Assembly (NCBI RefSeq): GCF_017562075.2
Contig: NC_054084.1
Span: 37,945,499 to 38,009,498, forward strand
Source of the DNA: Anopheles merus
Taxonomy: Eukaryota > Arthropoda > Insecta > Diptera > Culicidae
Length of the DNA: 64,000 bases
Reading direction: 5' to 3'
Part shown: positions 1 through 12,036 of the stretch, one piece after another
How the letters are laid out: each line of letters starts with the position of its first letter
How positions within the stretch are numbered: the stretch's first letter is position 1
Translations under genes and position numbers: made by a program
The notes under the pieces: model-generated
What the model saw: the letters and a program-made list of their open reading frames with translations, nothing else
Database searches by the model: none
Told to the model about the DNA's origin: nothing

Positions 1-3000
1 TCGTAAGCCTTTGCTGCTGGTATCAGTTCTGAAATTTGGCTTCAAGCGATGGGTGCTTGATATGCATCACAACAGCCGAGGCAGGCAGGAATGCGTCATT
101 AAACTCTGAAAGTCAGAGCTGTGTTCGCTTCAATGCGGCAGTTCGGTGCCGACTGGTGCAAGTTTGGTAAGCACATTTCGTGGAATCTATTCACCTCATT
201 TGACAAGTTTTCGGTTTGGGGTGACTGACGAATTAGGTTTATCAGTTCTCTAGTGGATGGATGCTGGCCGGAAGTTGGAGTTGGTGTGTAATTGTAGCAT
301 AAAAATTAACGCTTTGCTTTGACATAGCAATGTGTTGAATATGTTATGGGCCTGAAAAATATCCGACTAGTACTACTAAGCGGCACATTAACCTCTGAAA
401 TGGGAAATGTAACATGTTTTGTACCATGTTTGAGCACGTTGATTAGAAAAGAAATGTGTTTTTCTTCTCCTTAAGATTTTTAATTACTTCGACCTCGTAT
501 CTTTGCTATTTTTACGATTATAGCCGTGTGCTTACAAGACCCATTCGAACGGTTTGGATCAACGCTCTGCTCCTGCACATGAATGCCAGCTGGTTTGACC
601 ACGAGCTCCACTAACAAGCATACTACAGACAATCTACTATTTTGGCATCGTTTCTCCCATGCCATGTGTTTTTTTTGTAATGGCCGGTTTGGAGGGCAAA
701 AGGTTTTAGTTTTCTATTCTTGATGTTCGGTCGGTTGATTTTGTTTTTTTTTTTCGTTCTCCTTGATTCACTTCAGTTTAGCGCTCAAAAAATCTGTAAT
801 CCAAATCGTGTGCACTTTTGTGTCTCGCTTGTTTCCCTCCTCCTGCGTATCGCGTTCCTACCGCGCTTCCCGCCTCCGTTTTGATCCGTTCATCTTCCAT
901 ACGGCGATGCCGGGCGTATGCCAACCCAGAATGTAGATATATATGTGCCGTGGAATAAGCCGCTATGTCTGTTTTGGTTGTCGATGCCATCTGAACTGTT
1001 GCGGGAATCTATTTTTGTGCTGCAGCTATCGCCCGGCAGCCGTCGCAGTAATGTTGTGCCGGCGTAGAGTAAGACACTCGACATAAGACAACAGCCAGAG
1101 CGATCAGCGCTGATCACTCGGTGCTGGTTGTGGAGATGGGAGATGCAGGGTAGCTCTTTAATGTCAGCAAATGGCGTTTTCCCCCTGTAAGCCGCGGTGG
1201 TAATGGTGGAGCCGCACATTGTGGGGCGGCGGTGGTGGAGTGTGTAGCAAGTCTACCGTCCCTGGGGTGTAACACGGGTAACCGTGCCCGGATTGAGTGT
1301 AGGTAATAGCTCAAGCTAACCAAGTATTCGTGGCACAGACACTCGCACTCGTTGGCGCAAAGACCACGGAGGTGGCCACGTCTATGATGCTGTTTGGTTG
1401 GCGTCATTTCTCAAGTGAGACAACTAGTCGCGGCCAATGGCGTGGTAGTGTGGCTTGGGTTGGGATGGGTTGTCGTGCGGAGAGCGGTTGGAATAGAGCC
1501 ATTTAAGAAACGGCGCTAGTCGTACAGGAAGGAGAGCGCTGGACGGGGTCGACCTGGGTGCCATGTGTCTCGCACCAGCTGGGACAGATCGATGGTGTGT
1601 TTGCATAGTGCATTTTTTTTGTAGTTTTGCTAATACAAAATCTCGTTTGAAGAATTTTAGAATGGCGGCGGACCGCTCGATGCAATCCAATGGAAGAGAT
1701 CGCAATGATGTTAGGTGAACCGAGACACGGTAGCCAAAAACTGTAACTGAAGTAAAACAAAAGTGGCACTACATTTCATAGCAATGTGTTGCAGCACGAA
1801 GCAATATAAATCATGTGTTAATGTTTTGCTGCATTGGCAATAATGTATGATTTATTATTTGCTATTATTGGTTGTGTATTTTGAGACGTTGAAGCAAAAA
1901 TAACATATGAAAGCAACTTACACCTACCATTATAATGATTACAATTTATACTATGTCATATGTTTTTCAACTGTACCAGAAACTGTTTGCTCATAATGAA
2001 TGAAGCAAAAAGAGATTTAGAGATACCATTTAGACATCTTATAATTGCTTATAAACACTAATAAAATTACGTTAAATGTCTCGCTTTAACCTAACAACTA
2101 CATAAAGCTCGCACTTGTTGCTTCGAATCTCGAAATGGATCAAATGGAGAACGAAAAAAAGAGGGAATCTTCATCCGCATTGATTCTGAACTTCAATTAG
2201 AGCAATCTGGGACTAGGAGGGAATAGATTCGGCACGGACTTAACTATTGTTATTAGCCTGTAGCTTCTCAATAGTCGACGCGATAATTGAATAAACTTTC
2301 TGCCAAATCTGCTCGATAAGCTTCGTGTAAATTCCGCACCACGATGTAATTCCGTACTTGGACCATTACCCAAACGCCCACTTACACAATTCGCTCGGCA
2401 TAGGTCCAGAGCAGCTGTAGAGATGATGCTGGTGGTGGTACACCGTTTGAGCCTGAACACGCGTGCTCCTGCGGACCTTTTCGGTGGAGCAAACTCATCG
2501 TTATCTTAACCTGAAATCGATTTTTGCTAATGTCCTTACTCTCGCCGTCTGTGTCATCCTTAGCAAGCAGTCTCGTCGTTTTTCTTGGGGCCAGACACAC
2601 GGCCATCGAGGTCATGTTTCCCTTTCGACGAGTGTGTTGGAGTGTGTATGTGTGTTTCGGGCATACCCGATGACACCCATTTTATGGGTGGCGCTTCTAA
2701 AGGTAGACCCTACTTGCCTACTATAGCATACTTTCGTTGGGTCTTCTCCCTGCCTTGCGTCCAGTCCTTGAAAAGCGTGGTCGGCTTAGCGGTAGAAAAG
2801 TTCCGTGCTTCCGTTGTTCGCTTTTGGTGCGCTCTGAGTATGTGTGTGTCTACGTGCATGTGTGTGGTGTTCGCTCCCGCACCCGAACCGGACGTGACCT
2901 GGTGCTAATAAAAGAAATCGATATCTCCCGTTGTGGCAGTGCAGCCACACCCTTTCCTCCCCAAGGGCATCGTAGTTATCCCGGTTTGTGTCGTAATGTA

Positions 3001-4480
3001 AAAGCAGTAAAAAAAGGCTTCCCCCTCCACCCTCCCAACACACACGGTATATCCTATCACGGTGAGGGTGATCCTTTCCAAGCTTGCCGTGCGTGCCATG
3101 TGTACATCTTCGGGAGAGGTTTCCTTTCCGGTTTTGAAGCTTTCGGGTGTGTGTGTGCGTGTGTGTACCCAGATTGCCGTGCTGACATGGTGAATGGTGT
3201 GGTAACGAAGGGAGCAATCTCTTACGCCTTGCCTGCCAGGACATACACACATTTCGCACGTCTTCGTGTTGTTGTACTGTCTTTTCTTGAAACAGACGCA
3301 CATGTCAAAAGCGGCGTGGAATATTGCTGCCGATATCGATGTTCGATGCGGAGAGGAAGGATGGTGGGGAATGTGTTTTTTTAAGCGATCCACAATGGTT
3401 GGGCTTTCCTTCGAGAGGACTTTAAGCGTTTGCTTGTCGTTGTCTCCTTTTTCGATGCTTTGCTCGCAATCGTGAGAAAACACAGCGAGTTTGAGTTTCT
3501 CCATCAGGCAATATCGATGTTTGATCGTTTTATTTTCATTTTACGACCTCTCGGTCATTTCTGTGGCCCTTCCGGCTTTGACGAATGATAGCGTTTGTTG
3601 GGACATGCTTATTGTGAAGCACTACTCAGACAAATTGCCACTTATTGAAATCCAATCCAGCCCGATGGAAAACGTAATGGCTGGATGGTACGAGTTAAAT
3701 ACTGTCAACTTACGTGTGTGTGTTTTTCAATAAGTGTGAAAACCTGAGTAAGACTCTTCCGTAGGGTCACGTCGGTTAGATGTTTGATTGTGAAGCAAAT
3801 CAAATTGCGCACCATATGTTTTGTTTGGTTCTTATTTTAAAGTTGCATATGTTTGGCATTTTCAAATTGATTTATAAAATATCTGTTTTGGTCAAAATAT
3901 TTTAATTTGTTTGATATTGCAATGTTCATATCTTGCATCTAGCGTGTCTGAAGATGTTGCACCCTACATTTTGTCTAATGGTTTCATCTAGCACCTTACT
4001 CCTACTCCTGCTTGACAGGCAGACTTTGCGCTCCAATTGTCAGTGCTTTGAGTTTGCTATCGTTTTTCCACACCCGCCCACGGGCAATTAATTAACAGTG
4101 GCAGGTCGAAGCAGCAGCTCAATGGTGAAGCCGCATAGCGGGTGTGGCAGCAGTAATGAATATTCAAAAGTTAATTATTCAGAAAATGAATTTATTGCCG
4201 CGTTATCGGACGGCACACTAGTTAGTGCGCTTGACGCTGAGATGCAGCAAACCGGCCGCTGAGAGACGTGCTGCATTGATATTACGACCCCTACAGCGAC
4301 TCTGTAATCATGATGTGAGCCATTCCCTGATCATCGTTAGTGTGTAATGTTGATGAGAATTAGACGAGAACATTATTTTTAACTAATAATGTCCATTTGA
4401 ATACAATATCGATGAGGCCGTTACGATTAAAAATGTGTTTGTATTTAAATTTCAATTATGCTTTTAGTGTTGTCTATGAT
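1..4480. other. Non-coding stretch, left end of window
   Basis: I see no coding gene here. From about 2460 to 3510 all frames on both strands stay open for long runs, but this follows from GT-rich, stop-poor sequence with TG repeats (for example 3145-3167). None of these frames resembles a protein family and the longest starts at TTG. Positions 4080-4260 mix TAAT/ATTA cores with GC-rich blocks and could be a cis-regulatory element, which is only a guess. If the splice-site composite at 4512 is real, this stretch is intron of a + strand gene. Confidence 0.5.
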
Positions 4481-4570
4481 CTAATAAAGTACTTCTTCTC
4501 TTGTACTTGCAGGTATGTCACGATTCTAAAAAAACCGAAAACAATCCTTTCTCCTTGAGGCAAACAGACG
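4481..4570 (+). other. Candidate recursive splice site 1 with 58-nt RS-exon
   Basis: A branchpoint-like CTAAT (4481-4485) is followed by a pyrimidine tract (about 4491-4508) and TTGCAG ending at 4512. A 5' splice site, GTATGT, begins immediately at 4513. A second donor, ACG|GTATGTGAG, begins at 4571 and bounds a 58-nt segment (4513-4570). A 3' site fused directly to a 5' site is the defining layout of recursive splicing ratchet points in long insect introns. The downstream donor matches the RS-exon variant. The segment is open in frame 0. It could instead be a normal micro-exon. No ordinary gene is nearby to assign it to. Confidence 0.5.
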
Positions 4571-7500
4571 GTATGTGAGACTTTATACATATGGCGAAGA
4601 GTATTGAACCACATGAATGATTCTCGCTCTAAACTCTACTACTACGGAACAATGAATTGCATCATAACACAAAACCTTGAATTTTGTAATTCATCGAAGC
4701 ATGAAAAAAAAAACAACGGCAAACATCTAAGTCAAGGTTGAGATATTATATTTTTAATTTCCATTAGTTATCATTGGCTGCTTAATGCCGCTTGAAGATT
4801 GTATCGTTCGCACCCGTGCGGGTGCCCGAAGGCGGGTTTGATTGTCATAAGACACACTTTGGTGTCTTTCAGCCGTTGCATCATAAATACAATCGTATTT
4901 GAAGCGCTTCGCTAAGCCATTCGCGTGCAAGCGTGTGGGGTGGCCAGTCAGTGAGTGACTATATAACTCAACGGAAATTAAGTAATGCCCTTCAATCTCA
5001 AAACAGTAGCAGCAACGGCAGCTGGACACTTCCTTTCGTTTTCACGGCCGCCTATTGGAGCATTGTTCATCTCGGGTGTGCTTTTGCGAGGTAGAGGAGA
5101 AATACAAACATCGGGCTCTATCCCCAAAGAGCCGACTCGATTGCTGACAGTATGCAATTAAGTAGTCATGTTTGCTGCTCTATCCAGAGCCGGGCCGTGT
5201 ATGGATAATTTTGGAGGCAGCGGCCTTCAGTTAGGTCAACATATTGGAAAGAATGGATGTAGAAGCTTTTAGTCGCTTCTATGGGGGTTTTGGAGCTAAG
5301 ACGGTATTATTACTGGTGAGCTGCTGAATGTTACAGGAAGCCGAGCGTAACTGCTGCCAAACTGGAAGGTGAGGCTGTTTGGAGTAAAAATATATAAACC
5401 CGCGTATGACTTATGACGTGATCGCGGTGTGGCGTGCGTGTCTATCACGCAATCCGCAGTAATGCACGTTATTACTGTTGTGCTGGAATGGCAATTTGAT
5501 ACACCGGGAAACCTATAGCTCGAAACCCTATTGTTCAGTGGTAAAGTTTGGAGCATCATAAAATATTGCTGTCTGTTTCGTACATGATTTCTTCACCGAA
5601 TTGAATTTAGCGATTGGCGATGAAATCGCCTTTGTTTTAAAATCACTAATTGTAGAGCAGTAACAAAACAAAAACGCGTCTATCTGAACTGTCGTAGAAA
5701 GTTGTGAGAGACTGCTAAGGCACGGGGATGCAAACAAGAGATAACACGCCGTAAAACACATTAAATAGCGACCGTCCCTCAAGTAGGGAAGTCATAAGCC
5801 TGCATCGCGTTGATTGAAATCGTACCTCACTTTTGTAAAATAGGCTGCCGTGGGATACGGAATATGCGTGTCGAATTACGGCGCAACCAGTCCAGTCATC
5901 TTCGCTGTGGCTGTGACCGAGGCCATTGTTCGCAGCACCGGTGAGATGGAGTGCTCGAGTGTAACGAGGCGATGCAATCGGACGATGCAATGCCACACCG
6001 TCACTGGAAGACGCGCTTCGCATCGCCGTGCTGCTGCTCCGAACGAGCGGTAGATTGCTCTTTCGCGCAAAACATCTCGCCAGTTTCGCGTGACTCGAGC
6101 GGCTTGGCGCAAAGGTGGCGGCGGTGGCGTTAGTGTCGCTGGTGTGTCGGTGTTGCCATTTATTATTGGCACTGTTTGGTGGTGCTCCCGGCGTTACGTG
6201 ATTGTCAGCGTACACGTGCCGAGTGATAGGGTTGTTGGAGTTACAAAAAAAAAATGAAACGAATTGCGAAGTAGTGTCCGCAAAACTGGTTTGCGTCGAG
6301 TGGAGCACTTTAGGCGGAACAGTGTTTTTTATCATCTCGAGCAGAGGCTCATGCCAATTAGAAATAATTTGCTTATAAAAAAACAATTGCGCTGTTACTG
6401 GCTGATGGCAAATGAAGTATGTGTATTGTTTTATTCTAAATGAAAAATGAAATAAATGGTTGTTATAATACAGCAGCAGTTTACCAATTCCCGTCGGGTA
6501 CTGTGCGATACCTTTGAATATCGATCGTTCAGGGCGCCAGCTGATTGTTGTTTACAGTTGCGTAGCCATGTGTCAATATGAAACGTGACTTTTATTTTGC
6601 GATAGTGGGTAAAATGAAGAATGTATCATAGCACGCTCGATTAAACATGTGTAAACATGCCACATGCGTTTTGGTTTTTAGTGTGTCCCGTGAGAAACTA
6701 CTCACAATGGGTGACATAATTAATGATAAAGCTACGTCGAATATATTTGCCTTTCTCGGCCACCTTTTTGGATAGACGATGTACCAGAGCATTGAATGCA
6801 CCTGAAAAGTTATAAGTTTTCTTATGTGTTGCATCTTAATTGTTTATGTTTATCTTCAACATAATAAACAAAATCTTTTTGCGGCATTAATGTATTATTT
6901 ATTATAAACTAAAATGGACGAATGCAGCTCAACCATCTTTGAAAAAGTTCGCAAGCAACGAGAGCTAAAAGTTTTCTTCAACTACAAATAAATAATTAAT
7001 TAGGAAATAATTGTCTGTTTATAGGACTAGAAGATTAAGAGCCAACAAACAACACAACAATTCCAAAGTTGTATGCTGTGACTGCAATACAATGTGCAAG
7101 CAATCTATGGAAAATATCACCTTGTGTTTAAGCCTTGTGTTTCTGAACCTTGTGTGAATTCAAATTTATTCCTCATTCAACATTCAAAGCATTTTGTGTT
7201 GTTGGTGTTTGTAATTCTTGAACAATGTCTGACATGCTAATGACCAAAACAAATTAGAATAAAGTTAAAAGCCATTTAAACAAATATAAATCAATTCATC
7301 GTTTAAATAATTTAGCAAAAGTAAAGATAACAAGAGGACGGCTAAAAAGTATAAGATTAATACAATATATTAAGCTGTATGATCCGTATAAAATATCTGA
7401 TGCAGCACTAATTCAATTCAAATAATAAATGGGATATTATTGAGCATATCACTGTATGTAGCTTTATATTTGCACTTGATGTTGCTTGCGGTATGATTTT

Positions 7501-9318
7501 TTTTGCTGCTTGTAAAATCAATGTTTTATTTTTTACGTGTCTCATATCCATAGTCATAATTACAATAATGTATATTCTACCGACCTTGAAAATTCAGTTG
7601 ATATAGAACGTGTGTCACCCTCTTCATGTGGTTTAGCACTTCTTTGAAGGTAGCAAAAAAAAGTCGCAGAGTTGATTATGTGGTTTTTCAATAATTGGAT
7701 CCCATTTGACAGCGAGCGTTTGTCATTTGCAATCCACCACAATCGGGTGCTCCGGCGTATGAACCGCAGTGTCAATCGGCCTGCACCGAAGTCCTTGCGG
7801 TAAGTGATTGAAGCTACGTGGAACACTACTATTCTCGCGGAACAAAAGCGGGTTGAATAATTGTGGAACAGTATTTAGTAATTGCTCAAATGAAATGCAG
7901 ACGCCGGAAGCTAAGGTACGAACAAAGAACATCGTACACGGTTTATGCTTTGTTCGATTATGCTCTGGAGCTCTCTGGTGTGTCCTGCCTAGATTCCTTT
8001 TTTTCAGCAAAGAGGATTACCCGTGTTGACGATGCCGTCGGCAATGGCCTTGAATTGGCGGTTGCTTTGGCGAGCGAGCTGTCGGCGCTATTAAGCTTCA
8101 TTTCGGCGACACACATATAAGCGGCATAAAACGGAACAATTAAAATGATTCTGAATGCCGCTCGACGGTGGACTGACGCGGGCGGCAGCATAAGGGAAGC
8201 CCACGGATAGGGGAAATAATCACGGAACCGTAAAAGAAAGGGATCATTTACCGTAATTAAAGGTATTATTATTATGCTCTCTGTTCATGCTACTTACAGT
8301 CGTCAAGTTTTTATCTCGTCCCTCGCTGCCCCGGTTTCAAGTTCATTGATTTTTTTGTCCGTGTTTTTCCTTTCGGTAATCAATCGGTTGCTTCGGCTAC
8401 TCATCGTCCAGGCGGTTGGCATACTGCCCCCGTGAAGTTGGTGCCCGAAGAAGGGCAGTGGTAGGGAAATGGAGAAGAAGGAAAAGAAAAATTAATTAAG
8501 CTAATGAGAAGGTGGACAAAGCACTGGGTGGGTTCTAGTGTGTATGAAAGCCTGGCCTGGGCAGCAGGTATCTTAAAATGTAAAGGTTGTTCTCTAATTG
8601 ATTCGCGCGTTCGCACCGGTGGCCGGGACCAGTGGGTGCAGGGCGAGAACAAAAGGTTTGTCTGTTGCAGCGAAAAGGTCATTCATTTGAGATCGTTAAG
8701 GAAACCCGCAAACAATTAAAACTAACAATCTCACATTTACACCGTAACGATTGTGTGTTTGCAGTATCAACAATCGTTTGGCGGTTGTGTGGTTGCGTTC
8801 GATTTTTCCATGTAGAAACTTTTGTGGTTAATAAGTGATCGCTTTTTTGTGATCCCTAAAAGTCGAGAAACAGAAAAAAACAATCGGATGAAATGCATTA
8901 CATTGTGATGGAACCATTACTACCTGTGGAATGTTCAGAACCATCGTATTCTATTTTGGTTTAAATTTTCAAATAATTGCGGTATACATCATTCAAATCA
9001 CACCGCTGTTTATTTATTTTGATCAAACCGATATATAAATCCTCTGTCAACGCTTACAAACAACTATTGTTTATCCTATACATCAAACTAACGACTTTTT
9101 GCAAATTGAGTCTTGATCCTTAGCTTCACATACCGTCTACTTCATTGACCTGTAACATTCGGCTAACGGTGCTTGGAAGCGTTGCCTAAAGCCAAAGTCG
9201 ATTTAAAGAGCACCCTCCATGCATCATCTTCATTGGCTGGCAGTTTCGGGTTTGTTCCTCGCTTACACTAAAAAGGTATAAAATACACATCTTGAAGTGT
9301 TCGCTCTTATTTTCTCTC
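4571..9318. other. Non-coding stretch
   Basis: No gene is recognised. Positions 5715-6390 are relatively GC-rich and open in several frames on both strands at once, including 223 codons on the minus strand from a TTG start. No domain is visible and the overlap of open frames argues against coding. Positions 6840-7560 are strongly AT-rich with scattered AATAAA words but no gene attached to them. Confidence 0.5.
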
Positions 9319-9359
<41 letters not shown>

Positions 9360-9370
9360 CTCTCTCTCTT
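9319..9370. repeat. (CT)n microsatellite
   Basis: An almost uninterrupted run of CT dinucleotides with one CG interruption. A short (TG)n run lies at 9517-9532 and another at about 9715-9731. Confidence 0.95.
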
Positions 9371-11980
9371 TTTCCCTCTTCAAATTCCGTATTGTGTCTT
9401 TCGGTTTTGTTTGAAAGTACCATTATTTACTCGATGGAAAAATTTATGTGCGCTCAGCGAGAAAAATGTGTCCCATTTCCGATGCAACCGTTGAACCGGA
9501 ACCCATGCAAAGGGTGTATGTGTGTGTGTGTGCTCTATCGGAAACGGAAATTTAGTACCCGTCCCGCTTGGTGGGCCGTAATTGAACATCTTTTCCAGGA
9601 TCTTTGTGTCCTGCCTGGTGGTGAGGTTTGTTTTTTCTTCTTTCTTTTGGCAATGGAAGTAAAGAGCTTTTTTGTTCGGTTTTATGACATTTTACAGCGA
9701 ACCTACAACGTATGTTGTGTGTGTGTGTGTACAATAGGATTCGGGACGCGGGGACGTTTATAGCAACAGGCTAAAAAATGTGGCTCCCTATGCGCGCTCC
9801 TGGGGCTATTTTTCTCATTGTTGCAATATTTGTTTTCATGAGGAGCGAGCGCCAAGAGTTTCTGGCGGAGAGCGGATTGTTTCGTGCCTTTTTGGAACGA
9901 AATGAACTTTGCAACACTTCATGGTCGAAAATCATTGCTCCTCGTTCAACCGCCTATGGAGCATGCGTTTGCGTTTGTGCTGTGTTTATTTATGTGCCTA
10001 TGAAAATCAATCAAACACATCAGTGGCAGCTTTTACGAGCGGCAATAAATTATAGGATACCTCGTCTGATTTTGCGAAGGAAAATTGGGCGCATTGATTT
10101 TTCCCTGACCTTTAGTTTAGGTGTGTATTAAAGGTAAGGTAACTCGTCTAGCAGCATACGGTAATAGGGATCTCAGTTGAGGAACTTATTTTTAACAAAA
10201 ATAGCTAGGAGCAATACGGATTACAATTTTTTTAGCAGAACCTATTGTTTTTTTTACAATAATATTACTTGTGTAAATTACAGTGTTTTGTCTACCATGT
10301 CTAGTAACAAATGCATTTACTTTACTTTCCATTAACAGTTTTTTTACCTTCAAGATTGCCATCTCATTCTATACACCCTTTTTTTTTTGCTCACTCATTG
10401 CTCACTGTTTGCTGAAATCTTTCCCACTGTGACCGATTCTAACTTGAAACGGCCTATTATGGCAACACTTGACGCATGGTTTGTTTGGTCGATAAAACAA
10501 ATATTGGCGTTTCGAATGCACTTAGCACCGCCATACAAGCGCCATAAGTGCAATTCCATATTTTTATGATACTCACATAAGAAAACTATTACCATCAGCT
10601 TGCGTCATTGCTAGTTTTTCGCCTGTGTTTGCTGTTTGTCCAGCTAGAAGGTGAAACGCTGTTGTTTAAAATGCAACTTGCTGCTCTCTGAGACATTGAT
10701 TAAAGTTAGTTTAGGTTAATTTTTTTTATAAATTTGCCTTGATTTCGCCGTGAACCTCTTATTAATGACGGTGTTGTAAATATGCATTTTTTTCTCTTTT
10801 TATGTTTTTATCACCCGCCACGTATGTGCACGTAATAAATAAAATCCTGTTAACAGACCTTGGTGTGCTGTCTTTGCATAAGATAAGGCCGCTATGAAAG
10901 CAGCGCGGGGAATATGGAGCTGTAATAGAATTTTAATGATTGAATTTGAACGCCACAGAAAGGGAGATGCATATTTCATGCTAAATCTAATGTGATTCCC
11001 TTCCCTTCCTTGCTTCAGGCACATGTAGAGCGTGTGCGTGTTTGCGCCCTGCACAGCATTCGACCCCCAGCCATTGCTGTTCGTCTTGTGCAAAATGTTT
11101 GCTCGCAGCAGCGACTGGCCCGAACACTTGCCCCGAAACAAAATGGTACAAAATATTTTTGTCGTCGCGCGTAACCATCGTGTGCGGAGCAGGGAGCCAG
11201 CCGGGCAAACTTTCCATTCACGATGGCTAATCCGTTTCAAATGACCGTTCCAGCCACCGGCTGTGAGCGAGAATGTCCTTTTGAGAGCCACTAATGGTCG
11301 GCGGTAATAAATATTCGCCTGCAAGCAGGCAAACGACGTTGCCATCGTGTGCATACTGATACCGGTTTTGTTGGAAACTTGGGTGCCAACACACCACCAC
11401 ATATTTCGTACAATCATATGTATATCGATGGTACTTGTCCAGTCGTGAAACGATGGTAGATGTCGGCAAGATGTCCTTGTGACCTAGGCCGGGCGCTGGA
11501 GAGAAGAGGAGTAGAGCCTGCCGACGGTAGCTCATCATATTGGCACTATTGGCGCACCATCATAAGAACGATTTATTCGAGGAATTTGCAATAATGCCGT
11601 CTGCGGTTTTTGCCAGCGCCAAGTGTGCGCTATCGTCCGCCCCGGGGGCCATTGAAGACGACCGGGGTACGCTGGTGACATTTATTCGATTGCGACTGAC
11701 CGACGACTGACGAGTTAATCATGTTTCGTGGTGAACACTGTATATGGGCTGGACCCCTTGTTTGACCTGTTTGATGTTGGAAAGGGTATAGAGTGATTGC
11801 GATGAACGAGCTTTCATTTTATGTCATGGGTGAGGTTGAAATGTTGAGATGTTCAACGAGATGCAGGTATTAATGTTGAGGGCAACAACTCAAGAAACTT
11901 AAATGTTTAAATTTAAACGTACGTTAATGGATACTGATTTGCACAGTTAATAAAAGGCATTCGGTTGGTGAAGTCTTTTG
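9371..11980. other. Non-coding stretch
   Basis: No recognised gene. At 10800-11417 a 205-codon minus-strand frame with a real ATG overlaps shorter open frames on both strands. It shows no family, no signal peptide and no coding-like codon pattern that I can see, so I treat it as chance. Confidence 0.45.
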
Positions 11981-12036
11981 CTGAAATAATAAATAAATAA
12001 ATAAATTAATTAATTAATAAATAAATAAATAAATAC
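11981..12036. repeat. (TAAA/TTAA)n tetranucleotide repeat
   Basis: AATA repeats change to ATTA repeats and back to AATA, then the run breaks into unique sequence. It could be the tail of an old retroelement, but no element body is recognisable on either side. Confidence 0.85.

Noticed and set aside
2585..3504. Overlapping long frames on both strands (up to 215 codons)
   Set aside because: GT-rich, stop-poor sequence with TG repeats. The longest starts at TTG and is full of Cys-Val repeats; no family is recognisable.
5715..6386. 223-codon minus-strand frame
   Set aside because: It starts at TTG, overlaps several other open frames on both strands and has no domain.
10800..11417. 205-codon minus-strand frame with ATG
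   Set aside because: Five other open frames overlap it, which indicates composition rather than coding; no recognisable motif.
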